A stretch of DNA of 33,153 nucleotides from an uncultured Actinomycetes bacterium (GTDB lineage Bacteria > Actinomycetota > Actinomycetes > Nanopelagicales > Nanopelagicaceae), in contig CAITQC010000015.1 of assembly GCA_903894425.1 (NCBI GenBank), positions 1-33,153 of the forward strand, written 5' to 3'. Of the stretch, positions 18,300 to 27,888 are shown in pieces. A program made the position numbers and the translations under genes. The notes under the pieces were generated by a model. The model made no database searches. It saw only the letters and a program-made list of their open reading frames with translations, and was not told the DNA's origin. The first letter of the stretch is position 1. Each line of letters opens with the position of its first letter.

Positions 18300-19549
18300 T
18301 AGAACCTCCCGAAGTATTTCTGTGCGCCTACAACTGCTTCAACCAACGCATCAACATCATGTTCGTCATTATAAAGATAGAAAGAAGCGCGGGTAGTCGC
18401 CGGGACATTCATGCACTTAGCAAGCGGCCAAGCGCAGTGATGTCCAGTCCGGACTGCAACACCTTGGCTATCGACAAACTGACCAACATCGTGGGGGTGG
18501 ATATCTTGGATGGTGAAAGCGATGGTTGCGCCTCGGGATTCATTGCTTTGCGGGCCAATTATTTTGATACCTGGTATCGCAAGCATTTTCTTCAATGCAT
18601 AGTTAGTCAGGGAAATTTCATGTTTACGAATGGCATCCATACCAATTGCAGAGAGATAGTTGAAGGCCGCACCTAGCCCGACAGCCTGAGCCATGTTGGG
18701 GACACCCGCTTCAAATTTTTGAGGGACCTGCGCCCATGTTGCATCAGTCATTGTCACACTCGTCACCATTGAGCCACCTGTTAGAAATGGTGGAAGTTCA
18801 TCTAGTAACTGCGCTTTACCCCAGAGAACACCGACTCCAGTTGGTCCAACTGCTTTGTGTCCAGAAAATGCTAGAAAATCAACGCCAAGTTCTTGGACAT
18901 CAACTTTCATATGAGGAACAGATTGGCAAGCATCGAGAACCACTACAGCGCCAACTTCATGTGCTCGTCTAGCTATCGCCTCCAATGGATTGATAGTTCC
19001 AAGAACATTTGATTGATGCGTGATCGCAACAATCTTGGTACTGCTGGTGATGATTTGATCGATATTAGAAAGATCTAAACGAGAATCCTCAGTAACTTTA
19101 AACCACGAAAGCTGGGCGCCCGTGCGCTTAGCTAACTGCTGCCAAGGAATCAAGTTGGCGTGGTGCTCCATCTCAGTTACAACGATTGAATCTGCACTTG
19201 TTAAGGCAAAACGATTTCCCGCTTCGGCATTGCCCATAGCGTAGGCAAGAAGGTTGATGGATTCGGTAGCGCTCTTAGTGAAGATAATTTCATTTTCATC
19301 TGCGCCAATGAATTCGGCGACGATTGCACGCGCACCTTCATACGCATCTGTGGCTTCCTCGGCTAATTGATGCGCGCCACGGTGAACTGCAGCGTTATGT
19401 TTTGAGTAAAAATCGCTCTCAGCATTGATAACAGCCCAAGGCTTTTGTGCAGTAGCACCACTATCTAAATAGACCAATCTTTTACCGTCACGGATAGTAC
19501 GTTCAAAGATTGGAAAATCTTTACGTATATCCGTGACAGAAAAGCCCAT
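18299..19549 (-). CDS. sufS: Cysteine desulfurase SufS
   Basis: 416 aa class V; VYLDSGATAQKP, FSGHKAVGPTGVGVLWG, RTGHHCAWPL. Confidence 0.96.
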   Translation of the reverse strand: MGFSVTDIRKDFPIFERTIRDGKRLVYLDSGATAQKPWAVINAESDFYSKHNAAVHRGAHQLAEEATDAYEGARAIVAEFIGADENEIIFTKSATESINLLAYAMGNAEAGNRFALTSADSIVVTEMEHHANLIPWQQLAKRTGAQLSWFKVTEDSRLDLSNIDQIITSSTKIVAITHQSNVLGTINPLEAIARRAHEVGAVVVLDACQSVPHMKVDVQELGVDFLAFSGHKAVGPTGVGVLWGKAQLLDELPPFLTGGSMVTSVTMTDATWAQVPQKFEAGVPNMAQAVGLGAAFNYLSAIGMDAIRKHEISLTNYALKKMLAIPGIKIIGPQSNESRGATIAFTIQDIHPHDVGQFVDSQGVAVRTGHHCAWPLAKCMNVPATTRASFYLYNDEHDVDALVEAVVGAQKYFGRF

Positions 19550-19555
19550 GCGGAA

Positions 19556-20308
19556 TTACTTGCTCACGTAATCTGCATATCCATTTGCCTCTAGCTTGTC
19601 AGCTAGATCTGGGCCACCTTCTTCAACGATATGACCATTGGCAAAAACATGTACGAAGTCAGGTTTAATGTACTTAAGAATTCGTGTGTAGTGCGTAATG
19701 AGCAGTACGCCCAAATTGTTATTGGCTTTCGCGCGATTTACTCCCTCAGAGACAATTCTCAAAGCATCAACATCTAAACCAGAATCAGTCTCATCAAGAA
19801 TCGCCATCTTTGGCTTTAAAAGCTCTAACTGCATAATCTCATGGCGCTTCTTTTCACCACCAGAGAAACCTTCATTAACATTACGTGCGGCAAATGATGG
19901 ATCCATATTGAGTGCTTCCATCGCTTCTTTCACTTCTGCTACCCAAGTACGAAGCTTAGGAGCTTCTCCGCGAAGCGCAGTTGCTGCAGTACGAAGGAAG
20001 TTAGACACAGAGACACCAGGTACTTCAACTGGATACTGCATTGCAAGAAATAGCCCTGCCTTTGCGCGCTCATCTACAGTCATTTCTAGAACATCTGCAC
20101 CATCAAGAGTTACTGAACCACCCGTGATTGTGTACTTGGGGTGACCGGCGATTGAATAAGCAAGAGTTGATTTGCCAGAACCATTAGGCCCCATGATGGC
20201 ATGTGTCTCGCCGGATTTGATCGTCAGATCAACTCCTTTAAGAATATCGACTGACCCGTTATCGGTATTGACGCAAACTTGCAGTCCGCGGATTTCTAGC
20301 GTGCTCAT
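19556..20308 (-). CDS. sufC: Fe-S assembly ATPase SufC
   Basis: 250 aa ABC ATPase; IMGPNGSGKSTLAYSIAGHPKY, GFSGGEKKRHEI. Confidence 0.97.
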   Translation of the reverse strand: MSTLEIRGLQVCVNTDNGSVDILKGVDLTIKSGETHAIMGPNGSGKSTLAYSIAGHPKYTITGGSVTLDGADVLEMTVDERAKAGLFLAMQYPVEVPGVSVSNFLRTAATALRGEAPKLRTWVAEVKEAMEALNMDPSFAARNVNEGFSGGEKKRHEIMQLELLKPKMAILDETDSGLDVDALRIVSEGVNRAKANNNLGVLLITHYTRILKYIKPDFVHVFANGHIVEEGGPDLADKLEANGYADYVSK

Positions 20309-20331
20309 ATTCTCTCTTCTCTTCTCGTGTA

Positions 20332-20628
20332 CTAAATCTCTACCGTGACGGAATTTCCGTCGATCTTTACTGCATAAGTTTCAAGGGCTTGAACGGCCGG
20401 TAAGGTCAAAGCTTGGCCAGTGCGTAGATCAAACTCAGCACCGTGTAACCAACACTCAATTTTGAAATCTGTAATATCACCTTCAGATAAAGATGCATCA
20501 GAGTGTGTACAGATATCGTCTACGGCAAAAACTTCATCACCAATCTTTGCAACGCAGATGCTTTTTCCATCTTTTTCAATGCGCATAGGTTTTCCAGGTG
20601 ACAATTGGTCCAGATTTAGATCAGACAT
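20332..20628 (-). CDS. Rieske-type [2Fe-2S] ferredoxin
   Basis: 98 aa; Rieske ligands CTHSDASL and CWLHGAEFDLRTG; between sufD and sufC. Confidence 0.93.
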   Translation of the reverse strand: MSDLNLDQLSPGKPMRIEKDGKSICVAKIGDEVFAVDDICTHSDASLSEGDITDFKIECWLHGAEFDLRTGQALTLPAVQALETYAVKIDGNSVTVEI

Positions 20629-21711
20629 TTAGGCACCCGCTCTTTCGAGTTCGCCATCAATACGATCCATGAGCCGTTCTTGAACTTCTTCATTTTGAAT
20701 TTCAGAGATGATTTCATTGAAGAATCCACGGACAACTAATCGACGAGCGTTCTCCATTGTGATGCCGCGAGACATCAAATAAAACAACTGTTCATCATCA
20801 AAGCGACCCGTGGTGCTTGCATGGCCCGCGCCAACGATTTCACCAGTTTCAATTTCAAGGTTAGGGACCGAATCTGCGCGTGCGCCATCGGTTAATAGAA
20901 GGTTTCGATTAAGTTCGTAAGTATCGGTGCCTTCTGCGACTGCACGAATCAGTACATCCCCGATCCAAACCGTGTGTGCATCCTTGCCAGCAAGTGCGCC
21001 TTTAAAATTCACGCGTGATTTTGCATGCGGAACCGCGTGGTCAACATGCATACGGTGTTCAAAGAACTGGCCCGTTGTTGCAAAATAGACACCTAGGAGT
21101 TCGGCAGATGCACCCGGTGCAATGAATTCAACTGTTGGAAGAATTCGAACAACGTCTCCCCCAACTGTGACAGTTATAGATTTAAATGTTGCATCCTTGT
21201 CAATAACTGCATGGTGACGGGCTGTGTAAACGGTTTTTGATTCAAACTCTTGTAAGGAAACAAATGTCAGTGAAGAACCCGGCGCTAGAGAAATCTCCAA
21301 ATCTTCTGCTAAAACAGTATCTCCGATGTTTTCAACGATAACCGTTGCAACTGCGTGCGAACCTAGAGAGATGCGTACACGAGATAGTTCAGCGCTATCG
21401 ATTCCACCACCAGAGCGAGTTAGAAAGATAGGTTCTTTGACTTCACTATTGGCGGTGATTTCTAAATGAGCCACATCTGTTGCCTCACCACGAATGCGTT
21501 CGATTATTACATCATCGCTAGTTGCAAGTGGGGAAAGTGCTTCACGCGTAAATGTGACACCAGAAGGTAAAGCTGCTTTTGCAACGAGAGAATGACGATC
21601 TGAAACAAGGCACGTTCCATCGTGCAGACCACGAAGTCGCTTAAGCGGTGTGAAGCGCCATGCCTCTTCACGCCCAGTCGGCGTTAAGTAGTTAGTAGTT
21701 AAAACAGACAT
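20629..21711 (-). CDS. sufD: Fe-S assembly protein SufD
   Basis: 360 aa; [24 protein letters not shown]. Confidence 0.96.
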   Translation of the reverse strand: MSVLTTNYLTPTGREEAWRFTPLKRLRGLHDGTCLVSDRHSLVAKAALPSGVTFTREALSPLATSDDVIIERIRGEATDVAHLEITANSEVKEPIFLTRSGGGIDSAELSRVRISLGSHAVATVIVENIGDTVLAEDLEISLAPGSSLTFVSLQEFESKTVYTARHHAVIDKDATFKSITVTVGGDVVRILPTVEFIAPGASAELLGVYFATTGQFFEHRMHVDHAVPHAKSRVNFKGALAGKDAHTVWIGDVLIRAVAEGTDTYELNRNLLLTDGARADSVPNLEIETGEIVGAGHASTTGRFDDEQLFYLMSRGITMENARRLVVRGFFNEIISEIQNEEVQERLMDRIDGELERAGA

Positions 21712-23120
21712 TAACCAACTGCACCTTCCATTTGAAGTTCAATAAGACGGTTGAGTTCGAGGGCATACTCCATCGGAAGCTCACGGGCGATTGGCTCGAT
21801 AAATCCACGAACAATCATGGCCATTGCTTCATCTTCAGTTAGTCCTCGTGACATCAGATAGAAAAGCTGATCATCTGAAATCTTTGAAACTGTTGCTTCG
21901 TGTCCCATTGAGACATCATCTTCACGAATATCCACATAAGGATATGTATCTGAACGAGAAATTGTGTCAACAAGGAGAGCATCACATTTAACAGTGCTCT
22001 TTGAATGGTGCGCGCCTTCTTGAACTTGGACTAGTCCGCGATAAGAAGTACGGCCACCATTTCGAGCAACAGATTTAGAGATCACTGATGAAGATGTGTA
22101 AGGAGCGGCATGAACCATCTTTGCTCCTGAATCTTGATGCTGACCTTCACCGGCAAATGCAAGTGAAAGTGTTTCGCCCTTTGCATGTGGTCCCATGAGA
22201 AAAATTGCTGGGTATTTCATTGTGACCTTAGAGCCGATGTTTCCATCAACCCATTCCATCGTGGCACCTTCAGCGCAAGTAGCGCGCTTAGTAACCAAGT
22301 TGTAAACATTGTTAGACCAGTTTTGAATTGTGGTGTAACGCACTCGTGCGCCCTTTTTTACAATAATTTCTACTACAGCTGAGTGCAATGAATCGGATTT
22401 GTAGATTGGCGCAGTGCAGCCTTCTACGTAGTGAATATATGAATCTTCGTCGGCGATGATCAATGTACGTTCGAACTGACCCATGTTTTCAGTGTTAATA
22501 CGGAAATATGCCTGAAGTGGAATATCGACGTGAACACCCTTTGGTACATAGATGAATGAACCACCTGACCAGACTGAAGTGTTGAGCGCGGCAAATTTAT
22601 TGTCGCCCACAGGAATCACTGTTCCGAAATACTCTTTGAATAGTTCTGGGTGCTGCTTTAACGCACTGTCTGTATCTAGAAAGATAACGCCTTGTTTTTC
22701 TAGGTCTTCGCGGATTGAGTGGTACACGACTTCAGATTCATATTGAGCAGCCACGCCAGAGACAAGGCGTTGTTTTTCAGCTTCAGGGATTCCTAAGCGA
22801 TCATAGGTATTCTTAATCTCGTCAGGCAGGTCTTCCCATGTTGCAGCTTGTTTTTCTGTTGAGCGCACAAAGTATTTAATAGTGTCAAAGAAGATTCCAG
22901 ATAGATCTGATCCCCAGTTAGGCATGGGCTTCTTTTCAAAGAGTGATAATCCCTTTAATCGCAAATCCAACATCCACTGTGGCTCTGACTTTTTTGAAGA
23001 AATATCGCGCACGACATCTTCATTAAGTCCACGTTTAGCATTCGTGCCTGCTTCGCTCTTATCTGACCAACCATATTCATAGTTGCCGATGCCTTCGAGT
23101 TCTGGATGTGCGATTGTCAT
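21711..23120 (-). CDS. sufB: Fe-S assembly protein SufB
   Basis: [37 protein letters not shown]; start moved from track 23174 to ATG 23120, which gives an ATGA overlap with sufR. Confidence 0.96.
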   Translation of the reverse strand: MTIAHPELEGIGNYEYGWSDKSEAGTNAKRGLNEDVVRDISSKKSEPQWMLDLRLKGLSLFEKKPMPNWGSDLSGIFFDTIKYFVRSTEKQAATWEDLPDEIKNTYDRLGIPEAEKQRLVSGVAAQYESEVVYHSIREDLEKQGVIFLDTDSALKQHPELFKEYFGTVIPVGDNKFAALNTSVWSGGSFIYVPKGVHVDIPLQAYFRINTENMGQFERTLIIADEDSYIHYVEGCTAPIYKSDSLHSAVVEIIVKKGARVRYTTIQNWSNNVYNLVTKRATCAEGATMEWVDGNIGSKVTMKYPAIFLMGPHAKGETLSLAFAGEGQHQDSGAKMVHAAPYTSSSVISKSVARNGGRTSYRGLVQVQEGAHHSKSTVKCDALLVDTISRSDTYPYVDIREDDVSMGHEATVSKISDDQLFYLMSRGLTEDEAMAMIVRGFIEPIARELPMEYALELNRLIELQMEGAVG

Positions 23121-23797
23121 GCACGTACCTTTCGCTTTGTAGTGGCTGTTGTTTTTGGAATAAAAGTCGTGCACACTCCATCACCGTGTGCGATGGTTGC
23201 TAATCGTTGAACATGTGTTCCGAGAAGACGTGACAAAGCCTCTGTCTCTGCCTCACATAGTTGTGGGAATTCCGAAGCAACGTGTGCGATAGGACAATGG
23301 TGCTGACAAAGTTCTTCACCCATTGGCTTTTGATGGATACTCGCGGCATAACCTTGTTCACTTAAGAAATCAGCAATCGCTTCAGATTTATTGTTTTTCT
23401 TTGAGATTGAGATTGCCGCTTTGCGTTCGATATCTTCGGCGCGTGATTGCGCAAAGGCCTGTACGAGGTGCTCACCAGAGTGCACTGACATAAATTTGAG
23501 TGCTGCCACAGCTAAGTCGTCATATGAATGTTCGAACTGTTCGCGCCCTTTATCGCTCATTACAAAAACTTTTGAAGGACGACCTCTGCCGCGAATTAAA
23601 GCCGAGTGTGGTTCGCGTGCCTCTAAAACCCCGTCAGTAACGAGAAGATCTAAATGTCGGCGAATTCCTGCAGGCGTTAGGCCTAAACGTTGACCAAGAA
23701 TGGCTGCAGTTGACGGTCCATTCTCCAAAATGGATCTGGCAACTAGGTCGCGGGTACGTGAATCATCGCCAGGAACTGCACTTGGCTGGCTGCTCAT
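23117..23797 (-). CDS. sufR: SufR-type ArsR/DeoR-like transcriptional regulator
   Basis: N-terminal HTH ([23 protein letters not shown]) and C-terminal cysteines ([24 protein letters not shown]); start moved from track GTG 23839 to ATG 23797. Confidence 0.9.
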   Translation of the reverse strand: MSSQPSAVPGDDSRTRDLVARSILENGPSTAAILGQRLGLTPAGIRRHLDLLVTDGVLEAREPHSALIRGRGRPSKVFVMSDKGREQFEHSYDDLAVAALKFMSVHSGEHLVQAFAQSRAEDIERKAAISISKKNNKSEAIADFLSEQGYAASIHQKPMGEELCQHHCPIAHVASEFPQLCEAETEALSRLLGTHVQRLATIAHGDGVCTTFIPKTTATTKRKVRA

Positions 23798-23812
23798 TTT
23801 CACAACAGTATT

Positions 23813-23829
23813 GTGTCGTAATTCGACAC
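23813..23829. promoter_or_regulatory. Putative SufR operator, perfect palindrome GTGTCG-N5-CGACAC
   Basis: gtgtcg (23813-23818), taatt, cgacac (23824-23829), between divergent sufR and ctaA. Confidence 0.7.
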
Positions 23830-23878
23830 CTTCGGCCACTCGGCCCGCTCAGGTGGGCTGTAGCCATAGGGTTGAGCC

Positions 23879-24760
23879 ATGAAATCCTCTCGCGCAGCCC
23901 GGGCCTTATCCCCACTCTCATTGGCTCTATTGATATCGCAAGCGGCAATTGTGGTAACTGGCGGGGCTGTCCGGTTAACCGGCTCAGGACTTGGCTGCCC
24001 TACCTGGCCCGAGTGCACTCCTGGCTCATACATTCCAATTAAAAATCAGGCTGAAGGAGCCGTTCACTCTTGGATCGAGTTTACAAATCGTTTACTAACT
24101 TTTGTGATGGTTGCAATCGCTATTGCCGTCTTAATCGCCGTCTTAAAGGCCGGGCGAAAAGATCTTCGGATTCTTGCCCTTGGCCAATTTTTGGGAATCT
24201 TCGGCCAAGGAGTCCTTGGTGGCATAACAGTTCTTACCGATTTGAATCCAATCTCTGTTGCTAGCCACTTTCTTCTTTCAACAATTTTAATAGCTGCAGC
24301 GACTTCTCTGTATTCAAGACGAAAAGCCCCAGCAACAAAAACTCGCATACGTGGACAAATCAATAGCTATTCAAAAGTTCATTTGATGTGGGCCACTGCT
24401 GTGATTATTTTGGGAACAGTCGTAACCGGTGCTGGACCACATGCTGGAGATTTTCAGGCACCGAGATTGCACATCAGAATTCAAGTAGCTGCGTTGTTGC
24501 ATGGCTCTGCTGTTGTATTACTAATTCTTTCCACGATCGCTTTTTACTTGCGTAAAGATATATCTACGCTCACAAGAAAACGCTTATTGGTATTTCTCAT
24601 CATTTCGCTAGCTCAAGGCGCAATTGGCTACATTCAATATCTTCAAGGCGTTCCAGAGCTTTTGGTTGCCGCTCACTTGTTAGGTTCAACATTAGTTTGG
24701 ATTTGGGCATGGCAAATCTGGCTATCGGTTCAATTTAAGGAAATGGAAATCACTCGATGA
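23879..24760 (+). CDS. ctaA: Heme A synthase (COX15/CtaA)
   Basis: 293 aa; multi-TM; GGAVRLTGSGLGCPTWPEC, GTVVTGAGPHAGD. Confidence 0.93.
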   Translation: MKSSRAARALSPLSLALLISQAAIVVTGGAVRLTGSGLGCPTWPECTPGSYIPIKNQAEGAVHSWIEFTNRLLTFVMVAIAIAVLIAVLKAGRKDLRILALGQFLGIFGQGVLGGITVLTDLNPISVASHFLLSTILIAAATSLYSRRKAPATKTRIRGQINSYSKVHLMWATAVIILGTVVTGAGPHAGDFQAPRLHIRIQVAALLHGSAVVLLILSTIAFYLRKDISTLTRKRLLVFLIISLAQGAIGYIQYLQGVPELLVAAHLLGSTLVWIWAWQIWLSVQFKEMEITR

Positions 24761-26802
24761 GTTCAATGTCAGGTTGGTCAGAGTTAGATGATCGCGCCGT
24801 TGCCTACGCACGCGCATTAGCAGCAGATGCCGTACAAAAAGTTGGCAATGGCCACCCAGGCACTGCGATGTCTTTGGCACCAGTTGCCTATAACTTATTT
24901 CAGCGTCATTTAGTCCATGATCCATCTGATGCACAATGGCTTGGCAGAGATAGGTTTATCCTCTCGTGCGGTCATTCATCGTTAACGCTGTACATCCAAC
25001 TTTACTTAAGCGGATATGGCCTGGAACTTAAAGATCTGCAAGAGTTTCGTACATGGGGTTCATTGACGCCAGGACACCCCGAATACGGTCACACGGTTGG
25101 TGTTGAGATGACAACTGGACCATTGGGGCAAGGAGTCGCCACTGCAGTTGGAATGGCGATGGCTGCACGTTATGAGCGAGGTTTATTGGATCCGGATGCA
25201 CCTGCAGGTGCATCACTTTTTGATCACAGTATCTGGGTCATTTGCTCTGATGGAGATTTGCAGGAGGGTGTTAGCGCTGAGGCATCTTCTCTTGCAGGTA
25301 CGCAAGAACTAGGAGCACTCAATCTTATTTACGATGACAATCGAATATCGATTGAGGGCGACACGCACAATGCATTTACCGAAGATGTATCTGCACGTTA
25401 TCGCGCTTATGGTTGGCATGTCATTGATGTCGCCGCTGCCGCAAACGGAAATGTTGATCTAGTTGCTTTAGATGCTGCAATGGTTGCGGCCAAGAAGGAA
25501 ACTAATAAACCAACATTGATTCGAATGAAATCAGTCATTGCTTGGCCTGCACCACATGCCCAAGGAACTGCTGGATCACATGGATCGGCTCTTGGTGATG
25601 AAGAAATCGCTGCAACCAAAGTTGCTTTGGGATTGAACCCACAAGAAATCTTTGCAATGCCTACGCAAGTTTTGGAACATGCTCGCCAAGTGAAAGTACG
25701 TGGCGCACAGTTGCGCGCAGATTGGGATGCCAGGTTTACACAGTGGGAAACCACTCACCCAGAAAAGGCTTTACTTCTTTCACGCCTTCGCACTAAAGAG
25801 CTTCCTGCAGGTTGGGATTCGCAGATTCCAGTTTTTGCACCGGGTAAAGATGTCGCAACCCGTGCTGCATCTGGTCAAGTCATCAATGCGATTGCAAAAA
25901 CGTTGCCAGAGTTTTGGGGCGGCTCGGCTGATTTAGCTGGATCAAACAACACCAGCATCGAAGGTGGCGGTTCCTTCTTACCGGCAACTAGTGCGATCAA
26001 AGGTGCCAATCCTTACGGACGTGTAATCCACTTCGGTATCCGCGAACATGCGATGGGTTCGATTCTTAATGGAATTGCTATCCATGGATTGAGCCGTTCA
26101 TTTGGTGGAACATTCGCAGTCTTTAGTGATTACATGCGTGGGGCTGTCCGATTAGCCGCGCTCATGAATGTTGCCTCCACATTTGTGTGGACTCACGATT
26201 CAATTGGAGTCGGCGAAGATGGTCCTACACATCAGCCAATCGAACACTTTGCAGCACTTCGTGCAATTCCAGGCCTAGATGTAGTTCGCCCCGGAGATGC
26301 CAATGAAGTAGCTGAAAGCTGGAAGAAGATTCTTCTTCGCGGGCGGGCTACTGGAATTTTATTATCGCGCCAAAACTTGCCAGTATTTGATCGCACAGAT
26401 TGTTCACCTGCATCCGGAACTGCCAATGGAGCTTATATTCTCAAGGACTCAGAGGGTGCACAAGCGATTTTGATTGCAACAGGATCTGAAGTATCACTGG
26501 CATTAGAAGTTCAAAAATCTTTAGCTGCCGAAGGTATTGCAGTTCGTGTAGTAAGTGCACCATGCCTTGAATGGTTTGCCGAACAGGATCAGGCTTACAA
26601 AGACTCAGTTCTACCGAAATCGATTGCTTTAAAGGTAAGCATTGAAGTCGGCATTGCACAGGGCTGGCGCGAGTTAATTGGTGATGCTGGAATCGCAATC
26701 TCACTTGAACATTACGGAGCATCAGCTGATGCTAAGAAACTATTTAACGAATTTGGCTTCTCTGTTGAAGCAATCACTACCAAGATCAAGGCGGCGCTAT
26801 AA
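24757..26802 (+). CDS. tkt: Transketolase
   Basis: 681 aa; GHPGTAMSLAPVAY, CSDGDLQEGVSAEASSLAG, GVGEDGPTHQPIEH. Confidence 0.98.
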   Translation: MSSMSGWSELDDRAVAYARALAADAVQKVGNGHPGTAMSLAPVAYNLFQRHLVHDPSDAQWLGRDRFILSCGHSSLTLYIQLYLSGYGLELKDLQEFRTWGSLTPGHPEYGHTVGVEMTTGPLGQGVATAVGMAMAARYERGLLDPDAPAGASLFDHSIWVICSDGDLQEGVSAEASSLAGTQELGALNLIYDDNRISIEGDTHNAFTEDVSARYRAYGWHVIDVAAAANGNVDLVALDAAMVAAKKETNKPTLIRMKSVIAWPAPHAQGTAGSHGSALGDEEIAATKVALGLNPQEIFAMPTQVLEHARQVKVRGAQLRADWDARFTQWETTHPEKALLLSRLRTKELPAGWDSQIPVFAPGKDVATRAASGQVINAIAKTLPEFWGGSADLAGSNNTSIEGGGSFLPATSAIKGANPYGRVIHFGIREHAMGSILNGIAIHGLSRSFGGTFAVFSDYMRGAVRLAALMNVASTFVWTHDSIGVGEDGPTHQPIEHFAALRAIPGLDVVRPGDANEVAESWKKILLRGRATGILLSRQNLPVFDRTDCSPASGTANGAYILKDSEGAQAILIATGSEVSLALEVQKSLAAEGIAVRVVSAPCLEWFAEQDQAYKDSVLPKSIALKVSIEVGIAQGWRELIGDAGIAISLEHYGASADAKKLFNEFGFSVEAITTKIKAAL

Positions 26803-27888
26803 ATGAGCGTTGCAGATATTGCCGCCGGCGGAACATCAATCTGGCTAGATGATCTATCCCGGGCCAAGATCACCGGTACTGATACGCATTCGTTGCCATC
26901 TCGTATCGCAGTCTCTGGCGTTGTTGGTGTAACTACAAATCCATCTATCTTTGCAGCTGCAATCGCTGGAGCCCAAGAATATTCAGCAGATATCGCTTCG
27001 ATGAAAAGCGCCGACGTTGACGCCGTAGTTCAAAAACTGACTACCGATGATGTTCGCGCCGCTTGTGATCTATTTAAGGATATCTACTCATCTACAAAGG
27101 GTGTCGATGGTCGAGTCAGCATTGAAGTCGACCCACGTCTTGCTCATGACACCGAGGCAACAATCGCCGCGGGCAAAGAGCTCTGGGCCTTAGTTGATCG
27201 TCCGAATCTGATGATTAAAGTTCCTGCAACTATTGAAGGCTTACCGGCAGTAACTGCTCTGATTGCTGCAGGGATTTCAGTCAATGTCACTTTAATTTTT
27301 TCAGTTAAGAGATATGGCGCCGTAATCGATGCCTATATGTCAGGCATAGAAGCAGCAACAAATCCTGGCCATGTTCACTCCGTCGCTTCATTCTTTGTGA
27401 GCCGTATCGATTCAGCCGTTGATGCGCTGCTGAAAAAAGATGGATCTGAAGCGGCCACTGCTTTGCTGGGTAGCGCTGCAATCGCAAATGCGCATTTGGC
27501 ATATCAACTCTTTGAAGAAAAGTTTTCATCCATGCGTTGGCAAGCACAGGTTGAACGAGGAGCAGTCAAACAACGTCCGTTGTGGGCTTCCACGGGCGTT
27601 AAGGATCCTGCATACGATGACACTCGTTATGTGGTCGAACTCATTGCTCCCGAAACAGTAAACACAATGCCTCAAGCAACTCTTGATGCAGTTATTGATC
27701 ATGGAAAGGTCCGTAGCAACACAATTACGTCAAACTATTCTGCCGCCGTCGATGTTTTCAAAGCCCTGTCATCCCTCAACATCTCTCTTGATGCAGTTAC
27801 GGCTGAGTTAGAGAGCGATGGGGTTAAGAAATTTGCACAAGCATGGAATGAACTTCTAGATAATGTGAAGGCAGCTCAGAACTCATGA
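26803..27888 (+). CDS. tal: Transaldolase
   Basis: 361 aa; VGVTTNPSIFAAAI, LMIKVPATIEGLPAV. Confidence 0.97.
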   Translation: MSVADIAAGGTSIWLDDLSRAKITGTDTHSLPSRIAVSGVVGVTTNPSIFAAAIAGAQEYSADIASMKSADVDAVVQKLTTDDVRAACDLFKDIYSSTKGVDGRVSIEVDPRLAHDTEATIAAGKELWALVDRPNLMIKVPATIEGLPAVTALIAAGISVNVTLIFSVKRYGAVIDAYMSGIEAATNPGHVHSVASFFVSRIDSAVDALLKKDGSEAATALLGSAAIANAHLAYQLFEEKFSSMRWQAQVERGAVKQRPLWASTGVKDPAYDDTRYVVELIAPETVNTMPQATLDAVIDHGKVRSNTITSNYSAAVDVFKALSSLNISLDAVTAELESDGVKKFAQAWNELLDNVKAAQNS

